From positions 32,669,925 to 32,733,924 of the forward strand of contig NC_132879.1 in NCBI RefSeq assembly GCF_030463535.1: a DNA stretch of 64,000 bases. Direction: 5' to 3'. The translations under genes and the position numbers were made by a program. This DNA is from Salminus brasiliensis. Taxonomy: Eukaryota; Chordata; Actinopteri; Characiformes; Bryconidae. Shown here piece after piece: positions 34,508 through 44,937 of this stretch (its first letter is position 1; each line of letters begins with the position of its first letter). The notes beneath the pieces are model-generated. The model saw only the letters and a program-made list of their open reading frames with translations. It was not told the DNA's origin and did not search any database.

Positions 34508-34730
34508 GCAGGTTCCCCCTCACTGGCTCAGTTCGGATTCAGCAGTTCGGGAGATGCTTCATTCCTGCGTTGACACTTACACCATTTAGCTGATTTAGCT
34601 GATTTTGTCTAGAACCATCTTATCTAGAACCATAAAGAGGTTCTACATTTGCTTGGAATATACAGGGAACAGTCCTTACAACCTTCTTAACCTTCTGACT
34701 TTTATTTCCTCTTTCCATCTACAGGGGAAA

Positions 34731-36511
34731 ATGCAAACCAAAGAAGTCCTGAGGAGTTTGGGCTACGAGGTGGTGGATTTCATTGGTAAAGGGAGTTACG
34801 GTGAGGTTAAGCTGGCCACATCTCAAAGGCACTCCAACCATGTGGCCATCAAAATAATGCACCGCAGGCTGGCATCACATCTTTTTGTATCTAAACTTCT
34901 GCCCCGGGAACTGGCCATTCTGAAAAGAGTAAAGCACCCTCACATTGTTCAGGTGCATGAAATTTTTGAGATGCCAAACGGACAGGTGTTTATTGTGATG
35001 GAGGCTGCCGCAATGGATCTTCAACAGAAGATCTGGGAGCTCGGCCGCATTCCCATTGGCCAAGCAAAAATGTGGTTCTCACAGCTGCTCAGCGCTGTGG
35101 CCTATCTACATCAGCAGAACATTGTCCATCGTGATCTTAAATGTAAAAACGTTCTGCTGACTGCTAACGACCAAGTCAAATTAACCGACTTTGGTTTAGG
35201 CCGTTTTTCAAGGGGCTTTCCTGACTTAAGCAAGACCTATTATTGCACTCCCGAGTATGGTGCACCTGAGGTGCTTTTGGAAAAACCCTATGATCCAAAA
35301 AAAAGTGACGTGTGGAGTCTAGGTATTATCTTTTACTCCATGGTCACCGGATCCACACCCTTCAAAGTTAACAGTTTGAAGAGTCTCCTACGTGTCCAGC
35401 GAGAACCCTTGGTGTTCCCACGTAGGCTCACAGTGGAGGAGCCCTGTCGGGCCTTCATATCTTATATGCTGCAATACGACCCCTCCACTCGGCCATCTGT
35501 GACAGAGGTGGCACAGCACCCTTGGCTGCAGCCGAGGCAGGAACGGTAAGTAAACCACTGTGCAGGTATACATACATGAAGAACATTTTGAATGGGTCAC
35601 TCAAAGTAAAGAGCTGTTTTGCAAATAGGTAACATACAGTATTAGTTCACTAACGATAAGTACACTAACACATTGCTTCTGTACTGTCTCCAGGGTTATT
35701 GGCAGGTTTGTGGTGGTGCCCGTTGAGGATCTGTGTCCAGACGTCAACCCACTTGAAACGTCAGAGGAAGAGTCTCAGTCTTCCTTCTCTTTGAACAGTA
35801 ACATAGACAGTATATCATCTTCTGCCTCTGAAAATGGGCTGGTGTTTTTCAGCACTCCTCAGTCGACAGAGGAAGAGTCTCCGTCTTCTTCTTTAAGCAG
35901 AGACGTAGACGTTCTCTCATCTCATGGTGTCAGATGCGAGACTCTGATGCCTGAGCAGAAAGGCGACAGCAATGGAGCTGGTGCAAGTCTGACTTGCCAA
36001 AGGGTAGAGGCTGTGGAGGAGCACTATGGTTGCGTTAGCTGTAGTCCTGTTTGTGCTGCTATTAAAAGGGCAGCTAATGCTTATGTCAAGGCACCAATTC
36101 TCAGAGCCTCCCGGTCACTCCGACGGAGGATGAGGAAGTTATTCAGAGTTAACTCTGTGGTCCATGACACCACCTCTATTTCCCAGCAGAGTGCTCCTCA
36201 TTCTGCTTCCCCTTCAGATGCTCATGCTTGTTTGTGTTCTGAGCAGAGACTCAAGGATGTGACTGTAGATGTCCCTCTCCATGGGCTAGTGGTGGAGACA
36301 GCATCTGTTCTCCCACAGCCCACAGTATGGAAAGGAACCAGGAGGCTGAGGTTCCCTAAATTTAAGGTATGTTAGGCAAGTGTTGAGCGATCGTCACAGC
36401 CTCAGATTTTATACTTTAAATATTTGCTAGAAATGTTTCAGTTGATTCATATGTGTCATTTTGTCTCGCCAACAGATCCTGAAGAAGACGAAGATGATTC
36501 ACCCATTGTAG
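34731..36511 (+). CDS. TSSK-like kinase, copy 3
   Basis: Spliced CDS 34731-35545, 35694-36366, 36476-36511; 507 residues. Direct counterpart of copy 1 in unit B: same leader, same tail variants (KGDSNGAG, SDAHACLC, ILKKTKMIHPL). Differs by RRLTVEE in place of RRITVEE in the kinase C-lobe and P268 in place of L. Catalytic residues and all splice borders are intact, so nothing in the sequence argues against expression. Confidence 0.88.
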
Positions 36512-36514
36512 ACA

Positions 36515-36797
36515 TCTAGCACGGCCCTGGTGATAACATACTACCTTTACACAATTTATTGGTCATTTATACGTTGTTTTGACCAGAGGAGGATGGGTCC
36601 CCCTAGTGAGTCTTGGTTCCTCCCAAGGTTTCTTCCTCCAGCTCTGAGGGAGTTTTTCCTTGCCACTGTCGCCTTTGGCTTGCTCACTTGGGGTTCATGT
36701 TGTATTTATTTATTTTTATTTGTCCTATTTCCGGATTTTTGTAAAGCTGCGTTGCACCATGAGGTTGTAAAAAGCGACATACACATCATTTGGAGTT
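36515..36797 (+). mobile_element. L2/V-SINE-like 3' tail in the 3' UTR of copy 3
   Basis: As after copy 1; one base differs (CACCATGAGGTTG). Confidence 0.7.
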
Positions 36798-36811
36798 GAC
36801 TTGTTATGTAA

Positions 36812-37520
36812 GGGGTAGGAGGGACACTGTCTAAACTGATTGAGATGCCTCTGTAATGTTGCATGGACCTCAGGAACAGTGCCTCTGGACTGGCAATCCA
36901 AGGTTGTGGTCCTCATTAAGAAAGTGAACCAGAGAGTGTGTGGAAACTTTTGAAGCATCACACCTCGGTTTCCCTCTAGAAAGTTTATGCCAGGGTAGTG
37001 CAAAGATGAGACTCAGGAGGAGAAATGCAGATTCTGTCCTGACCATGAAATTTTGGACCAGCTCTTCACTCTCTTTTGGATAGTTGAGGAGACATGGGAG
37101 TTCAGCAGTCCTGTCTACATGTTTTGTGGACTTGAAGGCTCATGACCATGTTCTCTGAGACATCTTGTGAGAAGTGCTCTAGGTGCATGGGATGCAAGGG
37201 TCGGTGATGCGAGCTGTGCAGTCCTTGTACTCACTGAGTCAGAGCTGTGTCCATATTTTCAGCACTAAGTCAAGCTTGTTGAGTGTTGCCGTTGGTCTTT
37301 GTCAGGGCTGTGCCATGTGTCTGCTCCTGTTTGTGATATTCATAGACGGGACAGCAAGGCGTAGCCAGGGGCAGGATGGTCTACGGGGGCCTTCAACGCA
37401 CACTTGACTAGTTTGTAGCTAAGTGTATAGCGGTTGGTATGAGAATCAGCACCTTCAAGTCTGAGGCCACAGTGGTATCCCACTCACCTTTCACGACCCA
37501 GGACTTGCTAGAGGGATTGT
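36812..37520 (+). mobile_element. RTE/Rex3-like LINE RT fragment (copy 3 flank)
   Basis: Short form, with the ~90-bp deletion shared with copies 1 and 5. Confidence 0.65.
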
Positions 37521-37713
37521 ATCTTATAGTATCTTATCTTAAGAATGAAATAGGGGTGCGAATCTCTCTGTGTCAGGTGATTTGATTCAATTCTGATTTT
37601 TGAGGTCACGATTCAATTCAGAAACAATCTTTGATTCAGGAACCATTTTTAAATTCAAATGGTCTTTAAATTTGATTTAAATTAAGTGATTGATGAAGAT
37701 GAAACGACATTGT

Positions 37714-38210
37714 TGTCATGGTGGGTCAGGCCAGACACTCGCAGAGATCGGTGCAATGCAAGTACTTTAATAACACAATAGAAAATCATACAAAGAGCAA
37801 ACTAAAGCAAACAAAGCAGCAACTAACGAGAATAAACAGGAAAACAACGTAAACTCGACAAACTAGAGGGCGAACACAAAGCACACCTGAGACCGGGGGG
37901 CTCTAGGAGCTGAGCTAGATGAGCAGGGCAGGGAACAGGGGGAACCAGCCGCAGAACCAAAAACGGCTAGGCCGACCAAACCTGGCAACGCAGTGTGGAA
38001 AAGGGTCGCCTAGCTGGAGCGAGGGTCGTGGGTATAAGGTGGGAGTGAGTGAAAGCATCTCGCTAAACACATGAACATGAAACACGACACTGAACCGACA
38101 CAATGAACCAAACATGAACCAAACACACATGAACGCAACTGAACCAGAACCGAGTCACTGAATAGATACAAGAACAGAAACATAACAAAAAGACCTTAAG
38201 TGGGCGGCGG
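37714..38210. mobile_element. LTR-like element (copy 3 flank)
   Basis: Same element as after copy 1, but a short stretch after GGCCAGACAC (37738) is deleted, joining it to TCGCAGAGATC. Confidence 0.4.
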
Positions 38211-38573
38211 CTCGGAATCGCTGCATTCTTGCAAGTAGAAAATGGAGCACTTTGCTTTATTATTTTGAAGTTTACTTTAGTCTGTTTATGTTCAAAACGG
38301 AAAATAAAAAATGTAGTTAATTATGTATTTCAGTGTATTGTGGTTATTCGTGTGTGTGTGTGTGTGTGTGTGTAAATGTGTATAGCTATGTTCTTTGTTT
38401 AAACTCTGTCACTGATAAAGTGGAGATATACATTTTTTACATTATAAATATAAAATTATTTTATATATATCACATATATCAACAATGTGAACCATACAGC
38501 TGTAGCCTATAAGTGCTGTGTGGTTTTGCAGAATTCATGTGTCAATGGCATTGGGGGCCAGAAAATATGGTTT

Positions 38574-39371
38574 CAGAATCAGAAATACTTTATTAATCCT
38601 AGTAGTGAAACTGCAGTTGCCATAGTTGCAGCGGTTTGTGTAAGAATAAACACTCTATAAAGTTTAAAACAAAAACAGAAAAATAAGGTTTATAATATAT
38701 ATTATATGATATGACATATATTATGATATGATTAAATGGTATTTATAGTATGAATATAGTTTTATGAATAAAAGCAAAGTGACAATAACTGTGATAATAA
38801 ATATGGAACAGACCATATGAAACATTTTGAATTACTGCACCTCTGAGTTATTTCACAGATATTAAAATGAATTGCATTACTATTATTATTGCACATATGA
38901 ACAGTATAATCATAGAACTGCACAGATGAACCATAGTGTCACACATTGAGGGAGGAGTTATAGAGTTTGATGAGCACAGGTAAGAATGACCCCCTGTGGC
39001 GCTCTGTGGTGCATTTTGGTGGACTGAGTTTTGCACTGACTGTGCTCCAGTGTCTCAACACCGTGTTGTAAAGTGGGTGGGAGCCATCAGTGTTCTTAGC
39101 CCTGTTTGTAGTTCTCCACAGTGTCCACACTGACCCCACTGACGGACACAGGGGTCATCGGTGCCTTGTCTCTTCTCAGGTCCACCAATAGTTCTTTGGT
39201 CACATTGAGATGCAGATGGTTTAGCTCACACCATGTGACAAAGTTCTTCATCGTCACCAAATCCTCATCCTCATCACTTCTGTAAAAGAGTGTAGAAGAA
39301 GAGAGAGAGAGAGAGGATAGGTCCCTACGAGGCTCCAATGTTGCTGACCACTCTGTCCGACACACAGTTCT
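38574..39371 (-). mobile_element. LINE fragment, minus strand (after copy 3)
   Basis: As 14453-15250, with RT text on the minus strand at 39300-39120 and the tail at 38574. A (TG)n tract lies just upstream at 38350-38373. Confidence 0.65.
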
Positions 39372-39630
39372 GCAGTCTTTTTTTTAAGGGGCTACACTTG
39401 TCTTTGTTGGTTTCTTTAATCAAGGCAGGTTTTTTGGCAGTTGGGTTCTTTGCGTTCTTTCTCATTCAGTGGGTGAGAAACTAGTAACTTGGTGTTGAGT
39501 TGTTGAGTTGTTTTTAAATTTTTACCCATAGTTACAATCACATTTTATTCTCAAAGGTTTCTTGCTTTGTGGTAGTAAGATTTTCGTAATGCGTCCAGAT
39601 TTTGTCGTCCATCGAAACACCGCCTTCAAA

Positions 39631-39651
39631 ATGCAAAAATACCCATAATGC
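39631..39651 (+). promoter_or_regulatory. DSE-like element, first of array B
   Basis: ATGCAAAA plus TACCCATAATGC; its PSE and U4 body are lost to the L1-like insertion. Confidence 0.6.
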
Positions 39652-39796
39652 CTTTTTCTTTTGCTGTTTACAACATGCCATGGCTTTTAAGTGCTTCACA
39701 TTTTACTAATTGTGTTTTCTTGCTGCTATTTTCTTAGAATGTTCTTGTACAATAATAGTATGTTGGTATAATATTTTTGTAAATAATTTAGAAATT

Positions 39797-40490
39797 AATT
39801 GCAAATATAAATATATTACCCGGCGAGGCCTGTGCCCCCTCGACACGCAGTACTTCAACAAGTTCAAACCAGGCCTCATCCACTTGGACTGAAACTGAAA
39901 CTTCAGGTATGACTGATGAAGAAATCAAGTCAGATATCCTAGCCTCACTGAGGGAAGATATATCCAAAATAATAAGGCAAGAATTGGAGTGTGTGTTTAC
40001 TGACAATTTTAATGCTCTACAAAGTGAGTTGATGTGGCGGGAGGTCTGTTGACATGGTCTGACGAAGTGATTACTGACTGCTGAAACTTGCCTTAAAAGC
40101 CAAGTTGAAACCCTTAAAGAAAAGAATGATGATTAGAGGGCAGAATGAGAAGGGGGAATGTTTGAATAGTTGGCGGGGGGTCTTAACTGTGTCTTGTCAC
40201 AGCACATGGACAGACAACCCGAATCGAAATTACTCCCTAAAATGAGTAAGATGCTTAGACATCAATCTTTTGAACTGGGTCTTGTTGATTTGTTGAGAAG
40301 TAAATTCACAAGACACAGAGACTTTACACACTATTCATGTACAACTGCATCCTATTCCAGGATTGACTATTTTTGAACCCCCAAATTAGAGTTACATGGG
40401 GTAATAGACATTATGATACCTCTTATACTCTTTATTTAACTCACTTTTTTTATTTCCTAATGCAAACTGGAAGAAGGAAAAAATGCTATG
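39797..40490 (+). mobile_element. L1/Tx1-like LINE remnant (unit B)
   Basis: Counterpart of 15650-16320. Here more of the preceding spacer survives (AGAATGTTCTTGTACAATAA and TAATTTAGAAATTAATTGC), so in unit A a further deletion trimmed the left flank. Confidence 0.6.
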
Positions 40491-40690
40491 TATGGAAACA
40501 TTCTGTCTTATGACTTTAAAAAAATCTTCTGTATTTTTATCACAGATTTTTTGGCAGTTTGGTTTTAGGTTGTGTAAATTTCTGTTTAGGTTCAGCTTTT
40601 GAGCTTTGCGTTCTGTCTCATGCAGTGGGTGAGAAACTAGTAACTTGGTGGTGATTTGTTTTAAGGCTTCCTTGCTTTGCCGCCTTCACA

Positions 40691-40711
40691 ATGCAAAAAT
40701 ACCCATAATGC
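40691..40711 (+). promoter_or_regulatory. DSE-like element of U4-like repeat B2
   Basis: ATGCAAAA plus TACCCATAATGC, 177 bp before the PSE, the same spacing as repeat A2. Confidence 0.65.
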
Positions 40712-40867
40712 CTTTTCCTTTTGCTGTTTAAAACATGCCATGGCATTTAAGTGCTTCATATTTGGATAATTGTGTTTTCTTGCATGTATTTGCTTTGAAT
40801 GTTCTAGTACAATAATAGTATGTTTGTATAACGCAGTTCATAATTCAGAAAGTAAGTGTGATAAACT

Positions 40868-40886
40868 GGTTACCATTGTTGAAATC
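40868..40886 (+). promoter_or_regulatory. PSE-like element of U4-like repeat B2
   Basis: GGTTACCATTGTTGAAATC. Confidence 0.65.
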
Positions 40887-40934
40887 TGAAGTAAAGTAGA
40901 TGTACATATATACTTCTGAAAAGGGTCAGCGTTG

Positions 40935-41095
40935 TTTTGTTTTTTTTTTGTTTTTTTTGTAAAAGCATTATCAAAGCTGTTGAGTTTAATTCTGTGTGTG
41001 TTCATTACTGGTAAAAAGATCTACCCAATACCCCACCATGCTGATTTGAAATATAATCAACCATGGCATTGTTTTCTTTTTATACAGAATTAAAA
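40935..41095 (+). pseudogene. U4 snRNA-like pseudogene B2
   Basis: Counterpart of A2: T-rich 5' end, then GCATTATCAAAGC, CCCAATACCCCACCATG, GATTTGAAATATAATC. The Sm region is reduced to GCATTGTTTTC. Confidence 0.85.
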
Positions 41096-41371
41096 GATTG
41101 TTTTAAGAATAAGCTTGAATTTTGTTTCAGTATTATCTGTTGCAGTCAAGACAATTTGTTTGGCAGTAGGTTCAGCTTTGTGTTTCATCTCATCAAGTGG
41201 GTAAGAGACTATTAACTTGGTGGTGAGTTGTTTTAAGACTGGTTTTATTGTTTTTTTTTATTTTTGCCCATATTACAAACACATTTTTTCCTCAAGGGAC
41301 CCTTGCTTTGTTGTGTTAAGATTCACGTAATGTGTCCGGATTTTGTTATCATTTGTAACGCCACCTTCACA

Positions 41372-41392
41372 ATGCAAAAATACCCATAATGC
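41372..41392 (+). promoter_or_regulatory. DSE-like element of U4-like repeat B3
   Basis: ATGCAAAA plus TACCCATAATGC. Only about 130 bp separate it from the shortened PSE, so spacer has been lost. Confidence 0.6.
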
Positions 41393-41520
41393 TTTTTCCT
41401 TTTGCTGTTTGCAACATCCCATGCCTTTCTTGTGCTTCATATTTTACTAATTGTGTTTTATTGCTGTTATTTTCTTAAAATGTTCTTGTGAAATAGTAGT
41501 ATGTTGGTATAATGCAATTA

Positions 41521-41540
41521 TACCATTCTTGAAATCCTCT
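41521..41540 (+). promoter_or_regulatory. PSE-like element of U4-like repeat B3, 5' end lost
   Basis: TACCATTCTTGAAATCCTCT without the leading GGT; the usual spacer with CGGAAAGTAATTCAG before it is deleted. Confidence 0.5.
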
Positions 41541-41576
41541 GTAAAGTAGGTGTACATGTATAGTTCTAAGAAAAGC

Positions 41577-41727
41577 AAGCTTTCTTTTGCAGCGGCTTTA
41601 TATAATCTGTGAGAGTAATCTGAGGTATGGTAATACCTTGTTCAAAACTTTACCCAAAACCTTCCCACCCTTAATTGAAATATATTGTGTCATGGCAAAT
41701 TGTGTTAGTTTTTTGGGGGGTTTCTCA
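41577..41727 (+). pseudogene. U4 snRNA-like pseudogene B3
   Basis: Keeps a U4-like 5' end: AGCTTTCTTTTGCAGCGGC against U4 AGCTTTGCGCAGTGGC. Then GAGAGTAATCTGAGG, TCAAAACTTTACCCAAAACC, ATTGAAATATATTGTGTCAT, GGCAAATTGTG. Heavily mutated in the centre. Confidence 0.75.
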
Positions 41728-41913
41728 GGCTCTTTTTGCTGCAAGGTAGATTTTATTGGTGGTTTGGTTATAGATTGTGTAGGCATTTTGTTTAGGTTCA
41801 GCTTTTGAGCTTTGCGTTTTATCTTATCCAGTGGGTAAAAAACTATTAACTTGGTGGTGAGTTACTTGAAGACTGTTTTAATTGAATTTTACATTTTTTA
41901 AAATGATCCATAA

Positions 41914-41934
41914 ATGCAAAAATACCCATAATGA
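41914..41934 (+). promoter_or_regulatory. DSE-like element of U4-like repeat B4
   Basis: ATGCAAAA plus TACCCATAATGA (last core base changed), 157 bp before the PSE. Confidence 0.55.
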
Positions 41935-42070
41935 TTTTTTTCCTACTGCCATGCCTTTTAAGTGCTTCATAATAAACTAATTGTGTTTTCTTATAATAAT
42001 AATTATAAAATAATAGTATGTTGGTACAAGGCAATTTGGAAAGTAATTCAGAAAGTAAATGTGATAAATT

Positions 42071-42090
42071 GGTTACCATTCTTGAAATCC
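42071..42090 (+). promoter_or_regulatory. PSE-like element of U4-like repeat B4
   Basis: GGTTACCATTCTTGAAATCC, about 51-54 bp before the U4 start. Confidence 0.7.
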
Positions 42091-42123
42091 TGAGTAAAGT
42101 AGGTGAACATTTTTTGTGGGTTT

Positions 42124-42272
42124 TTTTTCTGCAAAGGCAATGTCATAGTTTTTGAGTTTAATCCAGTGCATGGTTATTACTGTTTAAAATATTTACTCAA
42201 TACCCCACCATGATGGTTTGAAATATAGTCCATCATGGCAATTTGTGTTTTTATAGAGACTCAAAAATCTTT
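42124..42272 (+). pseudogene. U4 snRNA-like pseudogene B4 (clearest body)
   Basis: TGCAAAGGCAATGTCATAG; GAGTTTAATCCAGTGC; GGTTATTACTGTTTAAAAT; CTCAATACCCCACCATGATG; GTTTGAAATATAGTCCATCA; TGGCAATTTGTG; ATAGAGACTC. This follows U4 from near its 5' end to the terminal stem (U4: CAATACCCCGCC, TTGAAATATAGTCGGCAT, GGCAATTTTTG, GGAGACTG). The Sm site has a T-to-G change and the k-turn stem is disrupted, so it is scored as a pseudogene. Confidence 0.88.
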
Positions 42273-42702
42273 TCGTTTTTTTGGCAGTTTGGTTTTAGAT
42301 TGTGTGGCCAACGTGTTTAGTTTCAGGTTTTGAGCTTTGCTTTTCATCTTATCCAGTGGGTAAGAAACTTGGTGGAGAGTTATTTTAAGACTGATTTTAT
42401 TATTTTTTAAATGTTTGTGCCCATAGTTACAATCACAGTCAACACAGTTTTTTGGCAGTTTGATTTTAGGTTGTGTGTGCATTATATTTATGTTCAGGTT
42501 TTGAGCTTTGTGTTTTGTCTCATCTAGTGAGTAAGAAACTAGTAACTTGGTTGTGAGTTGTTTTAAGACTGGTTTTATTGTTGTTGTTTTATTGGTGTTG
42601 CCCACAGTTATAAACATTTTTTTCCTCAAGGGTCCCTTGCTTTGTTGTGGTAAGATTCGCATGCGTATAGATTTTGTTGTCAATTGTATCCCCGCCTTCA
42701 CA

Positions 42703-42723
42703 ATGCAAAAATACCCATAATGC
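42703..42723 (+). promoter_or_regulatory. DSE-like element of U4-like repeat B5
   Basis: ATGCAAAA plus TACCCATAATGC, 183 bp before the PSE. Confidence 0.65.
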
Positions 42724-42885
42724 TTTTTCCTTTTGCGTTCTACGACATGCCATGTCTTTGTATTGCTTCATATTTTCCTAATTGTATTTTTTTGCTGCTA
42801 ATTACTTAGAATCTTTCATGTACAACAATAGTAAGTTGGAACAACACAATTTGGAAAGTAGTTGAGAAAGTAATTGCTATAAACT

Positions 42886-42905
42886 GGTTACCATTCTTGA
42901 AATCC
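42886..42905 (+). promoter_or_regulatory. PSE-like element of U4-like repeat B5
   Basis: GGTTACCATTCTTGAAATCC; the usual 60-bp gap to U4 is widened to about 90 bp by a TA/CTATATA microsatellite at 42920-42963. Confidence 0.65.
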
Positions 42906-42977
42906 TCAGTACATTAGGTGTGTATATATCTATATATATCTATATATATATATTTATATATTTCCTTTTAAGAAGAT

Positions 42978-43118
42978 TTAGTGTTTTTTTACTTAGAACC
43001 AATGTCATGGTTTATGAGATTAATTCGAGGCGTTGCTATTTGTGGTTGAAAACTTTTTTTGACTTGGAAATATAATCAGCCATGGCAATTTTTGTTATTC
43101 TGTAATGAGACTTGAGTC
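42978..43118 (+). pseudogene. U4 snRNA-like pseudogene B5
   Basis: The 5' half is altered (CCAATGTCATGG, TTAATTCGAGGCGTTGCTAT); the CCCAATACCCCGCC core is replaced by T-run sequence. The 3' half is well kept: GACTTGGAAATATAATCAGC, CATGGCAATTTTTG with the Sm-like site, CTGTAATGAGACTTGAG. Confidence 0.82.
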
Positions 43119-43402
43119 TTTTGGTTTCGTCTCTCTTTTTTCTCACAGTCAAGGCAGTTTCTTGGCAATTTGTTTTTAGCTTGTGTGGGTATTATGTTTA
43201 GGTTCAGCTTTTGAGCTTTGCGTTCTGTCTCATCCAGTGGGTGAGAAAATAGTAACTTGGTGGTGATTTGGCTGGTTTTATTGATTTTTAATTTTTGGCC
43301 CATAATAACAAACACATTTTTCTCAAGGGTCCCGTGCTTTGTTGTGTTAAGATTCCGGTAACGCTTTTGGATTTTTTTGTCAATCGGAACAGCGACTTCA
43401 CA

Positions 43403-43423
43403 ATGCAAAAATACCCACAATGC
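43403..43423 (+). promoter_or_regulatory. DSE-like element of U4-like repeat B6
   Basis: ATGCAAAA plus TACCCACAATGC, 180 bp before the PSE. Confidence 0.55.
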
Positions 43424-43582
43424 TTTTCCCTTTTGCTTTCTACGACATGCCATGGCTTTTAAGTGCTTCATATTTTACTAACTGTTTTCTTGCTGCAATT
43501 GTCTTAAAATGTTCTTGTACAATAGTAGTATGTTGGTATAACGCAATTCGGAAAGTAATTCAGAAAGTAATTGAAATGACCT

Positions 43583-43602
43583 GGTTACCATTCTTGAAAT
43601 CC
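43583..43602 (+). promoter_or_regulatory. PSE-like element of U4-like repeat B6
   Basis: GGTTACCATTCTTGAAATCC, about 65 bp before the body. Confidence 0.65.
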
Positions 43603-43647
43603 TCTGTAAAGTAGGTGTACATATATAGAGGTCTAAGTAGATATAAC

Positions 43648-43790
43648 TTCTGTATTTTTGGCAATATTGTAGAGTGTAAATTTAATATGAGGTGTGATCA
43701 TTGCTGGTTAAAAATATTACACAATACTTTGCCAGCATGTTTGGAAATATAGTCAGCCAAGACGTATTTTACATAGTTTTTGCAGGGAAT
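43648..43790 (+). pseudogene. U4 snRNA-like pseudogene B6
   Basis: GGCAATATTGTAGAGTG, TGTGATCATTGCTGG, CACAATACTTTGCCAGCATG, TTGGAAATATAGTCAGCC. The Sm region is lost (GACGTATTTTACATAG). Ends in spacer that leads to kinase module 4. Confidence 0.78.
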
Positions 43791-44680
43791 TGAATGTTTA
43801 TGTGAAAATGAAGTTTGTATCTTTGGTTTCTTCAGGCTATTTGTGCTGCAATCAAGGCAGTTTTATAGCAGTCTGGTTTTAGATTGTGTGGGCATTCTGT
43901 TTGGTGGGTTGTTTTAAGACTGCTTTTATTCATTTCTTAATATTTTTGCCTATAGATACAATGACATTTGTCTCAAGGGTCCTTTCCTTTGTTATGTTAA
44001 GATTCTCGTGATGTGTTTGGATGTTCTTGTCAATCGCAACACCGCCTTGACATTGCAAAAATAACCATACTTTTTCCTTTTGTTGAGCACGGAGAACACA
44101 AAGAACACAAATATGACTAAGAAAGAGCACAAAGAACACACACATAAACCCATACATGAGTACAAATATGGAAATACATTAATAAATAAATGTAGACATA
44201 CAGAAACAGATGAATGCCAAAATGTGGCGAAATACATAAATAAAATAAAATAATAATAATAAAAAAAAAAATAGAGAAATTAATGTGAAATTGTGGAAAT
44301 ACCAAAGTAAAGATGTGGAAGTATGTGACTGATTTTACTGACTGCAGTGATTCATGTCCTAAAGTAACTAGACACCCTTTCTTCTGAATAAATTCAGCTG
44401 CTTTACGGCATCTGACACGGATGTTTCCATAGAAACGCACTGACCAATAGAACAGGACTCTATAAAGAAACTTTGTGGTGACAGATCCGGTTTCTAAATC
44501 TAGTCTCAGATCATACAGATCTGATGCTAAACTTTAGTATGAGTGAGGCCTTAATTCATCAGGCCTGGCTGTATTTAATCAGCTCAGTCTGATCACTGCA
44601 ATTTGCTTCATGTGTTGCTGAGGTAAATGAAGGGGCATAGCACTGTACACAGCACTGTGTGTCCATACAGTCCTATACAG

Positions 44681-44762
44681 CCAATGAAGAGACTGACCTC
44701 AGTGACCCGAGTCCTCCTCCATTGTGAGGTCATGTCGATGACATCACAGAGCCTATAAAAAG
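44681..44762 (+). promoter_or_regulatory. Core promoter of kinase copy 4
   Basis: CCAAT 44681-44685, CRE-like TGACATCA 44739-44746, TATAAAAAG 44754-44762; palindrome variant with GAT centre as in copy 2. Confidence 0.75.
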
Positions 44763-44937
44763 GCAGGTTCCCCCTCACTGGCTCAGTTCGGATTCAGCAG
44801 CTCGAGAGACGCTTCATTCCTGCGTTCACACTGACACTGACGCCATTTAGCTGACGCTCTTCTCTAGAACCATCTTATCTAGAACCAGAAAGAGGTTCTA
44901 CTTTTGCTTCTCCTTTCAAATAGGACAGAGTAGAAAA

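Larger units (their letters stand above)
39372..44306 (+). repeat. Degenerate U4 snRNA gene array, unit B (longer form)
   Basis: Seven DSE-like sites (39631, 40691, 41372, 41914, 42703, 43403 and a decayed one near 44047) and five U4-like bodies (B2-B6) in head-to-tail order. This array shows the full repeat logic DSE - about 170-190 bp - PSE - about 50-65 bp - U4 - spacer. Repeats have diverged enough to show that they are old. Confidence 0.85.

Noticed and set aside
42124-42272. A functional U4 gene in this array
   Set aside because: Even the best body has changes in the Sm site, the 5' stem and the U6-pairing region, so a pseudogene is the safer reading.
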